This document shows positions 17,455 to 26,189 of a DNA stretch of 64,000 nucleotides, piece after piece (position 1 is the first letter of the stretch; each line of letters opens with the position of its first letter). The translations under genes were made by a program, and so were the position numbers. Under the pieces are notes generated by a model. The model was not told the DNA's origin. It searched no databases and worked only from the letters and a program-made list of their open reading frames with translations. Source of the DNA: Catellatospora paridis (GTDB taxonomy: Bacteria; Actinomycetota; Actinomycetes; Mycobacteriales; Micromonosporaceae); NCBI RefSeq assembly GCF_009720365.1, contig NZ_ML769319.1, positions 1 through 64,000 of the forward strand, written 5' to 3'.

Positions 17455-18696
17455 TCAGCGCACCACGACCATGCCGACGCTGCCCGCACCGCGCGAGCGC
17501 AGCACCCGGGCGGAGCGTTCGCCGCTGGCCCGGCAGGCGGCACGGCTGGCCGCAGGGCATGCGGTCACCAGCAGCACCCGGGCCGGCCCGCCGTTGAGCT
17601 GCATGTACGTCGGCAGCGCGGCGACCTCCGACACGGTGAACCGGCCGGGCGCCGTCTCCAGGAAGGTGAACCGGCTGATCACCCCGTCCCGGGTGACGTC
17701 CGAGAAGCTCTGGTTCGAGACGTGGTTGCCCATGCCGTAGGCGACCCAGCGCCCCTCGATCCGTTCGAACGGCTGCACCACGTGCGCGTGGTGGCCGAGG
17801 ATCAGATCCACCGCGCCGTCGCGCAGCAGCTGCCGGGCGACGGACACCTGCTGCTCGTTCGGGCGCTGCTGGTACTCGGTGCCCCAGTGGATCGACACGA
17901 TGACGACCTCGGCCCCGGCCCGCCGGGCCCCGCCCGCCGCCTGCCGGACGCGCTCCGGATCGAGCGAGTTGACCAGCCACTCCTTGCCCTTGGGCCGGGT
18001 CAGTCCGTTGAAGGAGAAGGTGTACGACAGCAGCGCCACCTTGACCCCGCGCACCGTGACGATCGTGGGCTGGTCCTGCTCGGCGCGGCTGCGGGCCATG
18101 CCCGCGTGGGCGATCCCGGCCGCATCCAGCGCGGCCAGGGTGCGGCGCACGCCTGCCTCGCCGCCGTCCAGGGAGTGGTTGGACGCGGTGGAGCAGGCGT
18201 CGTAGCCGGTCTGCCGCAGGGCGGGCACGATCTGCGGCGGCACCTTGAAGATCGGGTATCCGGTGAACGGGCCCTGCGGGCCGCCCAGCGGCGTCTCCAG
18301 GTGGCAGATGGCGAGGTCGGCCGCCTCGATCACCGGGCGCACGCCCTTCAGCAGCGGCGCGAAGTCGTAGCCCTGGCCGCCCGCGTCCCGCTGCGCCTGC
18401 CGCCAGAGCCCACCGTGCAGCAGCACGTCGCCGCTGCCGACCACGGTGAACGTGCGCGGCACGAACTCGCCGCCCGCAGGAGTCGGTGACACGGCCGCCG
18501 GGCTCGGCGAGGGTGACCGGCTCGGCGCGGGCTGCGGCACGGGCGCGCTCGCGGTCGGCAGGAGCTGCGTCGACGACGGCCGTGGCGCCTGACCGGGCAG
18601 CCACGGTGGCAGCGTCGCCGAGGCGACCGCGGCCAGCAGCACGGCCAGGGTCGCCGGCAGCGCCCAGGGCCTGACGTCTCTATGGTCACCGGTCAC
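17455..18696 (-). CDS. CapA-family (PGA_cap) metallophosphatase-like secreted protein
   Basis: 413 residues. An N-terminal hydrophobic segment (about 10-32) is followed by a Pro/Ser linker, then a CapA domain from about residue 80: 'TVVGSGDVLLHGG', 'DLAICHLETPLGG', 'ACSTASNHSLDGGEAGVRRT', 'VIVSIHWGTEYQ', 'LILGHHAHVVQPFE' and 'VAYGMGNHVSNQ'. The Asp, His and Asn metal ligands of the calcineurin-like fold are present. The family is linked to poly-gamma-glutamate capsules, but no other pgs/cap gene is here, so the role is open. It ends 17 bp from a convergent gene. Confidence 0.88.
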   Translation of the reverse strand: MTGDHRDVRPWALPATLAVLLAAVASATLPPWLPGQAPRPSSTQLLPTASAPVPQPAPSRSPSPSPAAVSPTPAGGEFVPRTFTVVGSGDVLLHGGLWRQAQRDAGGQGYDFAPLLKGVRPVIEAADLAICHLETPLGGPQGPFTGYPIFKVPPQIVPALRQTGYDACSTASNHSLDGGEAGVRRTLAALDAAGIAHAGMARSRAEQDQPTIVTVRGVKVALLSYTFSFNGLTRPKGKEWLVNSLDPERVRQAAGGARRAGAEVVIVSIHWGTEYQQRPNEQQVSVARQLLRDGAVDLILGHHAHVVQPFERIEGRWVAYGMGNHVSNQSFSDVTRDGVISRFTFLETAPGRFTVSEVAALPTYMQLNGGPARVLLVTACPAASRAACRASGERSARVLRSRGAGSVGMVVVR

Positions 18697-18748
18697 GGCT
18701 GCACCCTCCCCCGAGGTCTTCGATCACGCCATCCGCTGTCAGGCCGAG

Positions 18749-20224
18749 TCAGCCCACGGGCCAGGTGTGCACCGGTTCGTTGGTGCGCTGGTGCTCGGCG
18801 TACCGGCCGACCATGGCACGCAACGCCGCGGGCCGGGTCGCGCCGGCCGACTCGAGCGCCCGCACCGTGGCCACCTGCCAGGTCGAGCCGTTCTGTCCGG
18901 TGAGGCAGCGCTGCTCGATGATGCCGAGCAGCCGGTCCCGGTGCGCCGGGTCGACGCCGAAGCGGTCGAGCCCTTCCGCCGCCTTCGGCAGCAGCATCTC
19001 CAGCACCAGGTCGGTCACCCGGATCTCGCCGAGCCGCGGCCACCAGACCGGCGCGACGATGCCCCGCCGGGCGGCGGCGTGGAAGTTGTCCTGCGCCACG
19101 CTGAACGGCAGCTGCGTCCAGAGCGGACGGTCCTCCTCGACCAGCGCCCGCACCAGTCCGAAGTAGAGCGCGCCGTTGGCCAGCATGTCGACCACGGTCG
19201 GCCCGGCCGGCAGCACCCGGTTCTCCACCCGCAGGTGCGGGCGACCGCCCATGATGTCGTAGACCGGCCGGTTCCAGCGGTAGATGGTGCCGTTGTGCAG
19301 CCGCAGCTCGCCCAGCCGGGGCACCCCGCCGTCGCGGAGCACCGTCAGCGGATCCTCCTCCTCGGCGATCGGCAGCAGCGGCGGGAAGTAGCGGACGTTC
19401 TCCTCGAACAGGTCGAAGATCGAGGTGACCCAGCGCTCGCCGAACCAGACCCGGGGGCGTACGCCCTGGGCCTTGAGCTCGTCCGGGCGGGTGTCGGTGG
19501 CCTGCTCGAACAGCGCGATCCGGGTCTCCGCCCACAGCTGATGGCCGAACAGGTAGGGGGAGTTGGCGCCGACCGCGACCTGCACCCCGGCGATGACCTG
19601 CGAGGCGTTCCAGTACGCGGCGAACTCCGCGGGCGACACCTGCAGGTGGAACTGCAGGCTGGTGCAGGCGGCCTCGGGCGCGATGGAGTCGGTGCGGATG
19701 CGCAGCCGGTCCGCTCCCCTGATGTCGACGCCGATCTGCTCGCCGCGGGCGGCCAGGATCTCCTCGTTGAGCGAGCGGTAGCGCCCGTTCACGGACAGGT
19801 TCTCGGTGACCGTGTGGTCGGTGGTGAGCGTCGGCAGGATGCCGATGGTCAGCAGCGCCGCGTCGTGCTTGCGGGCGTGCGTGTCCGCGCGGCGCAGACT
19901 CTCGATGATCTGCTGCTCGTACTGGACCAGCCCGTCCCCCGAGATGAGCCGCGGTGGGACGTTCAGCTCCAGATTGAACCGTCCGAGTTCGGTCTGGAAC
20001 TGGGGATCGGCCAGGTCGCGCAGGACCTCTTCGTTCACCATCGTCGGCAGGTGCTCGGCGTCGACCAGGTTCAGCTCGATCTCCAGCCCGGTGGTCGGGT
20101 GGTCGGCATCGAAGCTGAAGTCGTTGAGCATCAACGCGAACACGTCCAGGCAGCGCCTGACCTTCTGGCGGTAGTGCTCCCGTTCCTGGCGGCTGAACGT
20201 CTGCAGCGAAACGTCCTTGCCCAT
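18749..20224 (-). CDS. Glutamate-cysteine ligase family (GCS2) protein
   Basis: 491 residues. The start at 20224 has GGGGAGGG 6 bp upstream. The ligase core has 'TGLEIELNLVD' (the E-x-E metal motif), 'FNLELNVPPRLI', 'CTSLQFHLQVS', 'GANSPYLFG' and 'RVENRVLPAGPTVVDM'. The family catalyses gamma-glutamyl ligation, classically to cysteine. Actinobacteria of this type use mycothiol, not glutathione, so the acceptor may differ (ergothioneine-type or another amine); this is inference. No neighbour clarifies the pathway. Confidence 0.85.
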   Translation of the reverse strand: MGKDVSLQTFSRQEREHYRQKVRRCLDVFALMLNDFSFDADHPTTGLEIELNLVDAEHLPTMVNEEVLRDLADPQFQTELGRFNLELNVPPRLISGDGLVQYEQQIIESLRRADTHARKHDAALLTIGILPTLTTDHTVTENLSVNGRYRSLNEEILAARGEQIGVDIRGADRLRIRTDSIAPEAACTSLQFHLQVSPAEFAAYWNASQVIAGVQVAVGANSPYLFGHQLWAETRIALFEQATDTRPDELKAQGVRPRVWFGERWVTSIFDLFEENVRYFPPLLPIAEEEDPLTVLRDGGVPRLGELRLHNGTIYRWNRPVYDIMGGRPHLRVENRVLPAGPTVVDMLANGALYFGLVRALVEEDRPLWTQLPFSVAQDNFHAAARRGIVAPVWWPRLGEIRVTDLVLEMLLPKAAEGLDRFGVDPAHRDRLLGIIEQRCLTGQNGSTWQVATVRALESAGATRPAALRAMVGRYAEHQRTNEPVHTWPVG

Positions 20225-20381
20225 GAGCCCTCCCCGACGCACGGTCACCAAACGAACCCTCAGAGTACGTTTCGCGGGCGACAGTCGTATCGGGTGGTCG
20301 TCCCGATTGGCACGCCCGTTGTCCCACTCTGCGGGAAACGAAGGGCAACAAATGTGCTATCTCTCCATATACGATGCGGAA

Positions 20382-20852
20382 ATGGAGCTACTCGAGGATT
20401 CGAGGCTCACCGCCATGGGCCTTTTGACAGAGGCGTACACCAGCCTCAACACCCTCTGCGCGGAGCAGCTCGCCGCGCACGGCCTGGCGCCTGTCGAGTT
20501 CGAAGTGCTGCTGCGGCTGGCCCGCTCGCCTGCACTGCGACTGCGCATGACCGACCTTTCCCGACAGACGTCGATGAGCACGAGCGGGGTGACCCGCATG
20601 ATCGACAGGCTCGAGCGGGAGGCCCTGGTCTGCCGGGTGCCCTGCGACATCGACCGGCGCAGCTCGTACGCCGCCCTCACCAGCAAAGGCCTGGCCCGCC
20701 TGCAGGAGACCATCCCCGGCCACTTGGAACTGCTTGACGAATGGCTCGTCGGCCCGCTGACCCAGCGCCAACTGCAGGGCCTGCTCGTCGGCCTGCGCGT
20801 GGTGCGTGACGCGGTCCGCCCGGAGGCGACCGCGGGCATTCATGACCAGTGA
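20382..20852 (+). CDS. MarR-family transcriptional regulator
   Basis: 156 residues with the MarR winged helix: 'GLAPVEFEVLLRLARSP', recognition helix 'TSMSTSGVTRMIDRLEREAL' and wing 'DIDRRSSYAALTSKGLARL'. The ATG at 20382 gives a normal length; an upstream in-frame ATG at 20352 adds ten residues and cannot be excluded. It is divergent from the GCS2-family gene with a 157-bp gap, so that gene is a plausible target. Confidence 0.87.
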   Translation: MELLEDSRLTAMGLLTEAYTSLNTLCAEQLAAHGLAPVEFEVLLRLARSPALRLRMTDLSRQTSMSTSGVTRMIDRLEREALVCRVPCDIDRRSSYAALTSKGLARLQETIPGHLELLDEWLVGPLTQRQLQGLLVGLRVVRDAVRPEATAGIHDQ

Positions 20853-21119
20853 CGATCCGCAACGGCGCGGCACTGCTGCCGCTGCGGCAGAACCGGCGGC
20901 AGAACTGCCAGGGACGTGCCAGAAAGGACGGTTAAAGCCCCGAATCGGGTGAACCGGGCTGCTAGCGTCATGGCCCTGTGGAAGGACGGTCCGACCGGCC
21001 TTTTCACGGGGGCTGCATCGGCGCGGGCGGAGACGGCGGGGGGCGCGGTTCGCCACGGCGGGCCGCGGAGGGACATCATCCGTCGGGGGGCCGCCCGCGC
21101 CGAACCCAGCGCCCGGCGC

Positions 21120-23573
21120 TCACAGGTGGCTGAGCAGTCCCAGCGCGTGCGGCGTCAGCGAGATGCCCGTGCTGTCCCGCAGCTCGTAGAGCCGGGTCAC
21201 CACCTCCGCCGGTTCGTCGCTGGTCGCCGCCAGCCCGACCAGCGCCTCCATCATGTCCCGACGGTCGTTGAGGCCGCTGGTCAGCCGCGCCGCCGCCGCG
21301 AACCACGAGGCCGCCAGGGTGCGGTGACCCCGCTGCCAGGCCACCGTCGCCTCGATCATCGCGCAGTGCCAGTCCTCCTCGGGCTCGGCCGCGTCGGGCA
21401 CGTCCGGCCCCGGACCGGGCTCCTCCAGCAGCACCGCGCGGATGTCGGACAGCGTCTTCTCCGCCTCCTCCAGCCGCCCGCCCTGCGCGTACGCCAGTCC
21501 CACCACGCCCACCAGCCGCCGCCGCTCGCCCGGGTTGCCGACCTCGGCCAGCATCTCCGCGGCCTGCAGGCCGACCCGCACCGCCTCGTCGTAGCGGCCG
21601 TCCAGGCGTAGCACCTCGGCGAGGTTGGCCCGCGCCAGCGCGCGGAGCTTGTGCTCGCCGGACCGCGCCGACAGCCGGTCCACCGCGGCCAGCCGCCGCT
21701 GTGCCGCGGCGAGATCGGCTTCGCGCAGGTCGTGCCAGATCAGGTTGTGCTGGGCCACCGCCATGTCGTCGACCCGGCCGGTGCGGGTGGCCAGCGCCAG
21801 GGTCGCCTCACCGTGGCGGCGGGCGTCGTCGTACTCCCCCGCGCTCTGGTACACGACCTGCAGCACGCCACGCGCTGCGAGCTCCCCGGTCACGTCGCCC
21901 ACCAGCAGGAACGCCGCCAGCGCGGTCTCGCCCCGGGCGAGCTCCGCCCGGCCCGCCCCGTGTTCGGCCGCGAGCTGCACCACGCCCAGGTTCGCCCAGG
22001 CGCGCACGACCGGGTCGGCGTCGGCGGTGCGCGGATCGTCGAGCAGCCGCAGCAGCCACTGCCTGCCCTGCTGGTCCCGGCCGCGGAAACGCCACCAGCG
22101 GGGCAGCTTGGAGGCCAGGCACAGCGCGGTGTGCGGGTCATGCTCGGCGGCGTGGGCCAGCGCCGCCCACAGGTCGCTGGCCACGTCGTCGAGCCGGGCC
22201 ACCGCCGCGGCCAGCGTGGGCCCCACCATCGTCGGGGCGGTGCGGGCCGCGAACCGGGCGAAGACCACGCCGTGCTGCCGCCGCGCCTCGACCAGCTCAC
22301 CGGCCACCGCGGCCTGCTCGGTGGCGTACTCCTTCACGACGTCCAGCAGCACGAACCGGAACGCGCCGGAGCCGCGCACCTGCACCAGTCCCAGCTCCAC
22401 CAGGCGCTCCAGCACCGGCACCACGTCGACCTGCGGGCCGAGCAGGTCCTCGGCCAGCTCGACGGACCAGCGGTAGCCGAACACGGCCAGCCGCCGCAGC
22501 GCCTCCCGCTGCGCGGGCTCCAGCAGGCGGTAGCTGGCCGTCACGACATCGCGCAGGGTCACCACCGGCGGGGAGGCGGCGACGTCGGCGCTGCCCAGCT
22601 CCAGCAGCCGGTTGCCGTATCGGGCAAGCATCTCGGCCGGGTCGAGCACCCGGCCCCGCGCCGCGGCCAGCTCGATGGCCAGTGGCAGCCCGCCCAGCCG
22701 GCGTACCAGCGTGACCAGCGCCTCCACCTCGACATCGGCGGGCGACCGACGCACCTGCCGCCACCTGGCCAGGAACAGCGCGCTCGCCGGATGCCGCTCG
22801 GCCTCGGCCAGCGACCGCGTCCCGGCGGGCGGCAGCGACAGCGGTCCCAGCGGCCACACCTGCTCGCCCACCGGGCCCAGCGGAGCCCGTGCCGAGGCGA
22901 GCACCCGCAACGTGGGCGCGACGGTGAACAGTTCGGCCAGCACGGTCCGGGAGGCGTCCGGCGAGCGGTCGACTGCGTCCAGCATGAGCAGCACCGGCTG
23001 CTCCAGCCGGGACGGCAGGTCGGCCGGACGGCTCACTTCCAGCACTGCGCAGATCACGTCACGGATGTCGGTGGCGGTGTCCCCTGCGGCGACGCTGATC
23101 GCGCGCACACCCGCCGGGAACCGCTGCTGCGCCTGATTCGCCACGGTGATCGCGAGCGCGCTCTTGCCCACCCCGGCCAGGCCCACCAACGTGGTGAGGC
23201 CGGGCTGGGCGGTGAGGTGCTCGACCAGGGCCGCGGACTCCTCGGCGCGCCCGTACAGCTCCGGCGGCGCGGGCAGGGTGAACGCGGGCCGGGCGGGCGG
23301 CGGGGACACCTGGCCGCGGGCGGCGAGGTAGAACTCGGCGGCCGCGTCCCCGGTCAGCGACAGCGCACCGACCAGCAGTTCCACCGTGCTGCGCTGCGGC
23401 CGGGCCGCTCGTCCGTGCTCCAGGTCCCGGACCGTACGCACGCCGATTCCGGCCCGGGCGGCGAGTTCCGACTGGGTCAGCCGCGCGGCGTCCCGGTGCG
23501 CGCGAAGGAGCGCGCTGAAGGAGGCCGCCGACGCGTCGGCGGCCTCTGCGGGAACCGGGTGACCTGGGGCCAT
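21120..23573 (-). CDS. XRE - NB-ARC ATPase - TPR regulator
   Basis: 817 residues. The HTH domain is at about 18-75 ('LTQSELAARAGIGVRTVRDL'). A P-loop NTPase of the STAND/NB-ARC type follows: Walker A 'GLAGVGKSA', Walker B 'LLMLDAVD', sensor 'RVLASARAPLG' and 'GGLPLAIELAAARG'. Helical TPR-like repeats occupy about 480-790. Such proteins are ligand-gated transcription regulators related in architecture to the AfsR/GutR types, but lack a BTAD domain. ATG at 23573 is preferred because the extra 22 codons upstream look non-coding. No target gene is obvious; the divergent neighbour is a sigma factor. Confidence 0.88.
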   Translation of the reverse strand: MAPGHPVPAEAADASAASFSALLRAHRDAARLTQSELAARAGIGVRTVRDLEHGRAARPQRSTVELLVGALSLTGDAAAEFYLAARGQVSPPPARPAFTLPAPPELYGRAEESAALVEHLTAQPGLTTLVGLAGVGKSALAITVANQAQQRFPAGVRAISVAAGDTATDIRDVICAVLEVSRPADLPSRLEQPVLLMLDAVDRSPDASRTVLAELFTVAPTLRVLASARAPLGPVGEQVWPLGPLSLPPAGTRSLAEAERHPASALFLARWRQVRRSPADVEVEALVTLVRRLGGLPLAIELAAARGRVLDPAEMLARYGNRLLELGSADVAASPPVVTLRDVVTASYRLLEPAQREALRRLAVFGYRWSVELAEDLLGPQVDVVPVLERLVELGLVQVRGSGAFRFVLLDVVKEYATEQAAVAGELVEARRQHGVVFARFAARTAPTMVGPTLAAAVARLDDVASDLWAALAHAAEHDPHTALCLASKLPRWWRFRGRDQQGRQWLLRLLDDPRTADADPVVRAWANLGVVQLAAEHGAGRAELARGETALAAFLLVGDVTGELAARGVLQVVYQSAGEYDDARRHGEATLALATRTGRVDDMAVAQHNLIWHDLREADLAAAQRRLAAVDRLSARSGEHKLRALARANLAEVLRLDGRYDEAVRVGLQAAEMLAEVGNPGERRRLVGVVGLAYAQGGRLEEAEKTLSDIRAVLLEEPGPGPDVPDAAEPEEDWHCAMIEATVAWQRGHRTLAASWFAAAARLTSGLNDRRDMMEALVGLAATSDEPAEVVTRLYELRDSTGISLTPHALGLLSHL

Positions 23574-23724
23574 GGCCGCAAAGACTACGCACCCGAAGCC
23601 GAACGTGGGAGTCGAGCGTCTACTTTTTGGCGCACCCACGGGACATGACCGGTGTCACAGCGCAACCTTCTCCATGAGCTGTTCGTGTCTTCTCTCACCT
23701 GTCGATGGAGAAATGAGGTGAGCG

Positions 23725-24219
23725 GTGCGGGACACGGAGAGCTTCGACGAGTGCTACCGGGCGACCTCCCACCGCCTGCTCGGTTACGCGTACGCGCTCA
23801 CCGGGAACTGGGCGCAAGCCCAGGACCTGGTCCAGGAGACGTACATGCGGGCCTGGCGGCAATGGGGGCGGCTGTCCGAGTATGACGACGTCGAGTCCTG
23901 GCTGCGGCTGGTCGTATCGCGCCTGGCCACCGACGTGTGGCGGCGTCTACAACGCTGGCGTGCAGCGATGCGCCTGCTGGGCACGGGCGGTGACGCCGCA
24001 CCCGCCGACGAGTCCGCGGTGCTGCTGCAGCAGGCGCTGCGCGGCCTGCCCAGGGTCCAGCGCCAGGCGCTGGCCATGCACTACCTGTTCGACATGCCCG
24101 TGGCCCAGATCGCCCTCGACGCGGGGGTGCCGGTGGGCACGGTGAAGAGCTGGCTCTCTCGTGGACGTGCCGGCCTGGCGGCCGCGCTGCAGGCGAAGGA
24201 CGGTGACCGTGATGAGTGA
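23725..24219 (+). CDS. SigE-family RNA polymerase sigma factor (unit 1)
   Basis: 164 residues. Region 2 is 'AQDLVQETYMRAWRQWGRL' and region 4 is 'LPRVQRQALAMHYLFDMPVA', 'IALDAGVPVGTVKSWLSRGR'. It starts with GTG at 23725. Its stop overlaps the ATG of the next gene, which encodes a single-pass membrane protein in the position of an anti-sigma factor. Confidence 0.9.
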   Translation: MRDTESFDECYRATSHRLLGYAYALTGNWAQAQDLVQETYMRAWRQWGRLSEYDDVESWLRLVVSRLATDVWRRLQRWRAAMRLLGTGGDAAPADESAVLLQQALRGLPRVQRQALAMHYLFDMPVAQIALDAGVPVGTVKSWLSRGRAGLAAALQAKDGDRDE

Positions 24220-25096
24220 GATCGAGAATGCGTTCGCCCGGGTGGTGGTCGAGGCCGAGCGCCAGGGGCTGCCGTTGGCGGCGCAGCTGCGCGACCGCAG
24301 CGACCGGCGGGCCCGGCGGCGGGCCGCGGTGGGCACGCTGGCCGTCGCCGCGGTGCTCGCGGCGAGTGCCACCGTGCTGCTGCCGCTGCTGGGGCGCGAG
24401 GCACCGGACCAGGTCGCCTTCCCGTCCGGTACGGCGGTGCAGACGTCGGCACCACAGCCGTCCACGTCGGCACCGTCCTCGGCACCGCCGCCGACCGCGG
24501 GATGCCCCGGCGGGAAGTTCACCAAGACGATCCCCGCCAAGGTGCTGGTCTCCGGCACCAACCGCGACGTCCCGGACATCCCGCTGGAATACCACTGCGG
24601 GAAGCCCGCGACCGGCGATGCCAAGAAGGCGCTGCCCAAGGTGTGCCCGGACCAGTCCGACGCCGGTGACACCTCGATCCTCGGCCGTCGCGGGATCCTC
24701 GCCTACCTCAAGCCCGTGCAGGAGGGCTACACCCCGAACACCTACTTCCACACGGTCACCGAGTACACGGCTCCCGAGGCGGCGGCCGCCTACCTGGCGG
24801 GGCTGCGCGCCGCCGTGGCGGCCTGCGGCGAGTACCGGGTCGGCAGCCTCCGGTACGACTACGCCGTCACCGACGGGCCGGCACTGGGCGACGAGTCCCT
24901 CACCCTGGCCATGTCGGTCAAGGTCGACCCACCCGCGGAGGGCACGCCGGAGCTGGCCACGTTCCGGATCTCGGTGGTACGGGTCGGCGCATACGTCTCC
25001 GTGGTGACCGACCACGGCTGGGAGGGGGACCCCACGCCGGACGCCGAGCTGGACCCGGTGCCGACGCAGGCTGCGGCGAGGCTGTCCACGCTCTGA
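24212..25096 (+). CDS. Membrane protein encoded with the sigma factor (putative anti-sigma/sensor)
   Basis: 294 residues: a basic cytoplasmic head of about 45 residues, one transmembrane helix (about 40-62), a Ser/Thr/Pro linker and an extracellular domain of about 200 residues with five Cys ('AGCPGGKF', 'EYHCGKPA', 'LPKVCPD', 'VAACGEY'). It has no ZAS zinc motif, so it is not a typical zinc anti-sigma protein. ATG at 24212 overlaps the sigma stop. The C-terminal half is paralogous to the next gene ('RYDY', 'LGDESL', 'DHGWEG'). Confidence 0.8.
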   Translation: MSEIENAFARVVVEAERQGLPLAAQLRDRSDRRARRRAAVGTLAVAAVLAASATVLLPLLGREAPDQVAFPSGTAVQTSAPQPSTSAPSSAPPPTAGCPGGKFTKTIPAKVLVSGTNRDVPDIPLEYHCGKPATGDAKKALPKVCPDQSDAGDTSILGRRGILAYLKPVQEGYTPNTYFHTVTEYTAPEAAAAYLAGLRAAVAACGEYRVGSLRYDYAVTDGPALGDESLTLAMSVKVDPPAEGTPELATFRISVVRVGAYVSVVTDHGWEGDPTPDAELDPVPTQAAARLSTL

Positions 25097-25097
25097 A

Positions 25098-25146
25098 CCC
25101 ATCGGGATCCGGGCGACGCGGGCTCCGTCGCCCGGATCCCGATGGG
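25098..25146 (+). terminator. Perfect 21-bp stem terminator
   Basis: 21-bp perfect arms beginning CCCATCGGGATCC and a 7-nt loop, directly after the stop codon at 25096. It separates the two paralogous genes. Confidence 0.92.
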
Positions 25147-25286
25147 CGGGGCGCTGTCCGGCTGCCGACAGGGCGCAACCGGACCCCTACACATCGAGTG
25201 TCTTCAGTTACCGGGCCGTCACGGGGCGGTCCGGTCAACCGACGGGGACCTCGGTCGTGCCGCGGTCGCCGGTGGAAGGAGCGCTC

Positions 25287-26090
25287 ATGACCGCACCGAA
25301 CCTCACCCGGCGCGGGACTGCCGCGCTGGCGCTGGTGGCGGCGCTGGCCGCGGCGTCCGCCGGCGGCTGCGACCGGCCGGGGCCCCCTTCGGCGTCCGCA
25401 CCGGCGAGCGTAACGCCGACGGCGTCCGCGTCGCCGAGCAGCGCGCCCTCCCCGCAGCCGTCACCCGAGCCGACGCCGGACGACCGCTGCCTGGACACGT
25501 ATCCGGGCGCCATCGCCGACGCGGCGTTCCTGCCGGGCACGTTCGGCGAGGAGAAGGCCGACCTCTGCTACCACGTCCGGCCTGCCCGGCCCGGCGAGGA
25601 GGAATGGCCGGAGGAGGATCATCTGCCGCGGGTCTGCGCGACCGGCACACTGCCCAGCGAGGCGCTGGTCGCCGACCGGCGCGGCGGCCGCAGGCTGTGG
25701 AACAGCAGCAGCACCCCGGGTGAGTACTCGACCGAGGTGTACGACCACACGGTCACCCGCTATTCGGGCAACGGAGCCCGGGCCTACCTGGCCGACCTGC
25801 GTGCGGCGGTGAACCGCTGCGGGGCGTACTCCCGCGACGGCGCCCGCTACGACTACTCCCTGGTCACCGCCCCGAAACTGGGTGACGAGTCGCTGCGGCT
25901 GGCCCTGCACCGGCGCTTCCTGCAACCGCAGGAGGCCTCGCCACGCGAGGCGCGATACCTGATCGCGGTGATCCGCCGCGGCGACCACGTCGCAGTCGTA
26001 TTCGACCACGGCTGGGAAGGCACCCCCACCCGAGACCCCGCCATCACCGACGTCTTCACCCAGGCCGCCCGCCTCCTCCCCACCCCCTGA
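25287..26090 (+). CDS. Secreted lipoprotein-like paralogue of the preceding membrane protein
   Basis: 267 residues. A signal peptide ends 'ASAGGC', a plausible lipobox, then a Ser/Pro linker and a domain of about 200 residues. It shares ordered motifs with the previous protein: 'DHTVTRYSGNGARAYLADLR', 'RCGAYS', 'ARYDYS', 'KLGDESLRLAL', 'FDHGWEGTPT', 'FTQAARLL'. ATG at 25287 has GGAAGGAG upstream. Here the domain is exported and lipid-anchored instead of fused to a cytoplasmic head. Function unknown. Confidence 0.8.
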   Translation: MTAPNLTRRGTAALALVAALAAASAGGCDRPGPPSASAPASVTPTASASPSSAPSPQPSPEPTPDDRCLDTYPGAIADAAFLPGTFGEEKADLCYHVRPARPGEEEWPEEDHLPRVCATGTLPSEALVADRRGGRRLWNSSSTPGEYSTEVYDHTVTRYSGNGARAYLADLRAAVNRCGAYSRDGARYDYSLVTAPKLGDESLRLALHRRFLQPQEASPREARYLIAVIRRGDHVAVVFDHGWEGTPTRDPAITDVFTQAARLLPTP

Positions 26091-26112
26091 CCCGACCCGC
26101 GCGCGTGCCGCC

Positions 26113-26173
26113 GCAACTCTTGAAGAGTCGCGCCCACCCGGCCATCCGGAAGGCGCGACTCTTCAAGAGTTGC
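26113..26173. terminator. 22-bp perfect inverted repeat between convergent genes
   Basis: GCAACTCTTGAAGAGTCGCG at the left is repeated inverted at the right, spaced 17 bp. It can terminate both the forward lipoprotein gene and the reverse acyl-CoA dehydrogenase gene. A related element recurs at 28971-29035. Confidence 0.85.
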
Positions 26174-26189
26174 AGCAAGGAAGTCGGGG

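Noticed and set aside
21651-23648. 665-codon forward frame opposite the NB-ARC regulator
   Set aside because: Composition is Arg/Gln/Gly/His-rich shadow; P-loop and HTH motifs lie on the reverse strand.
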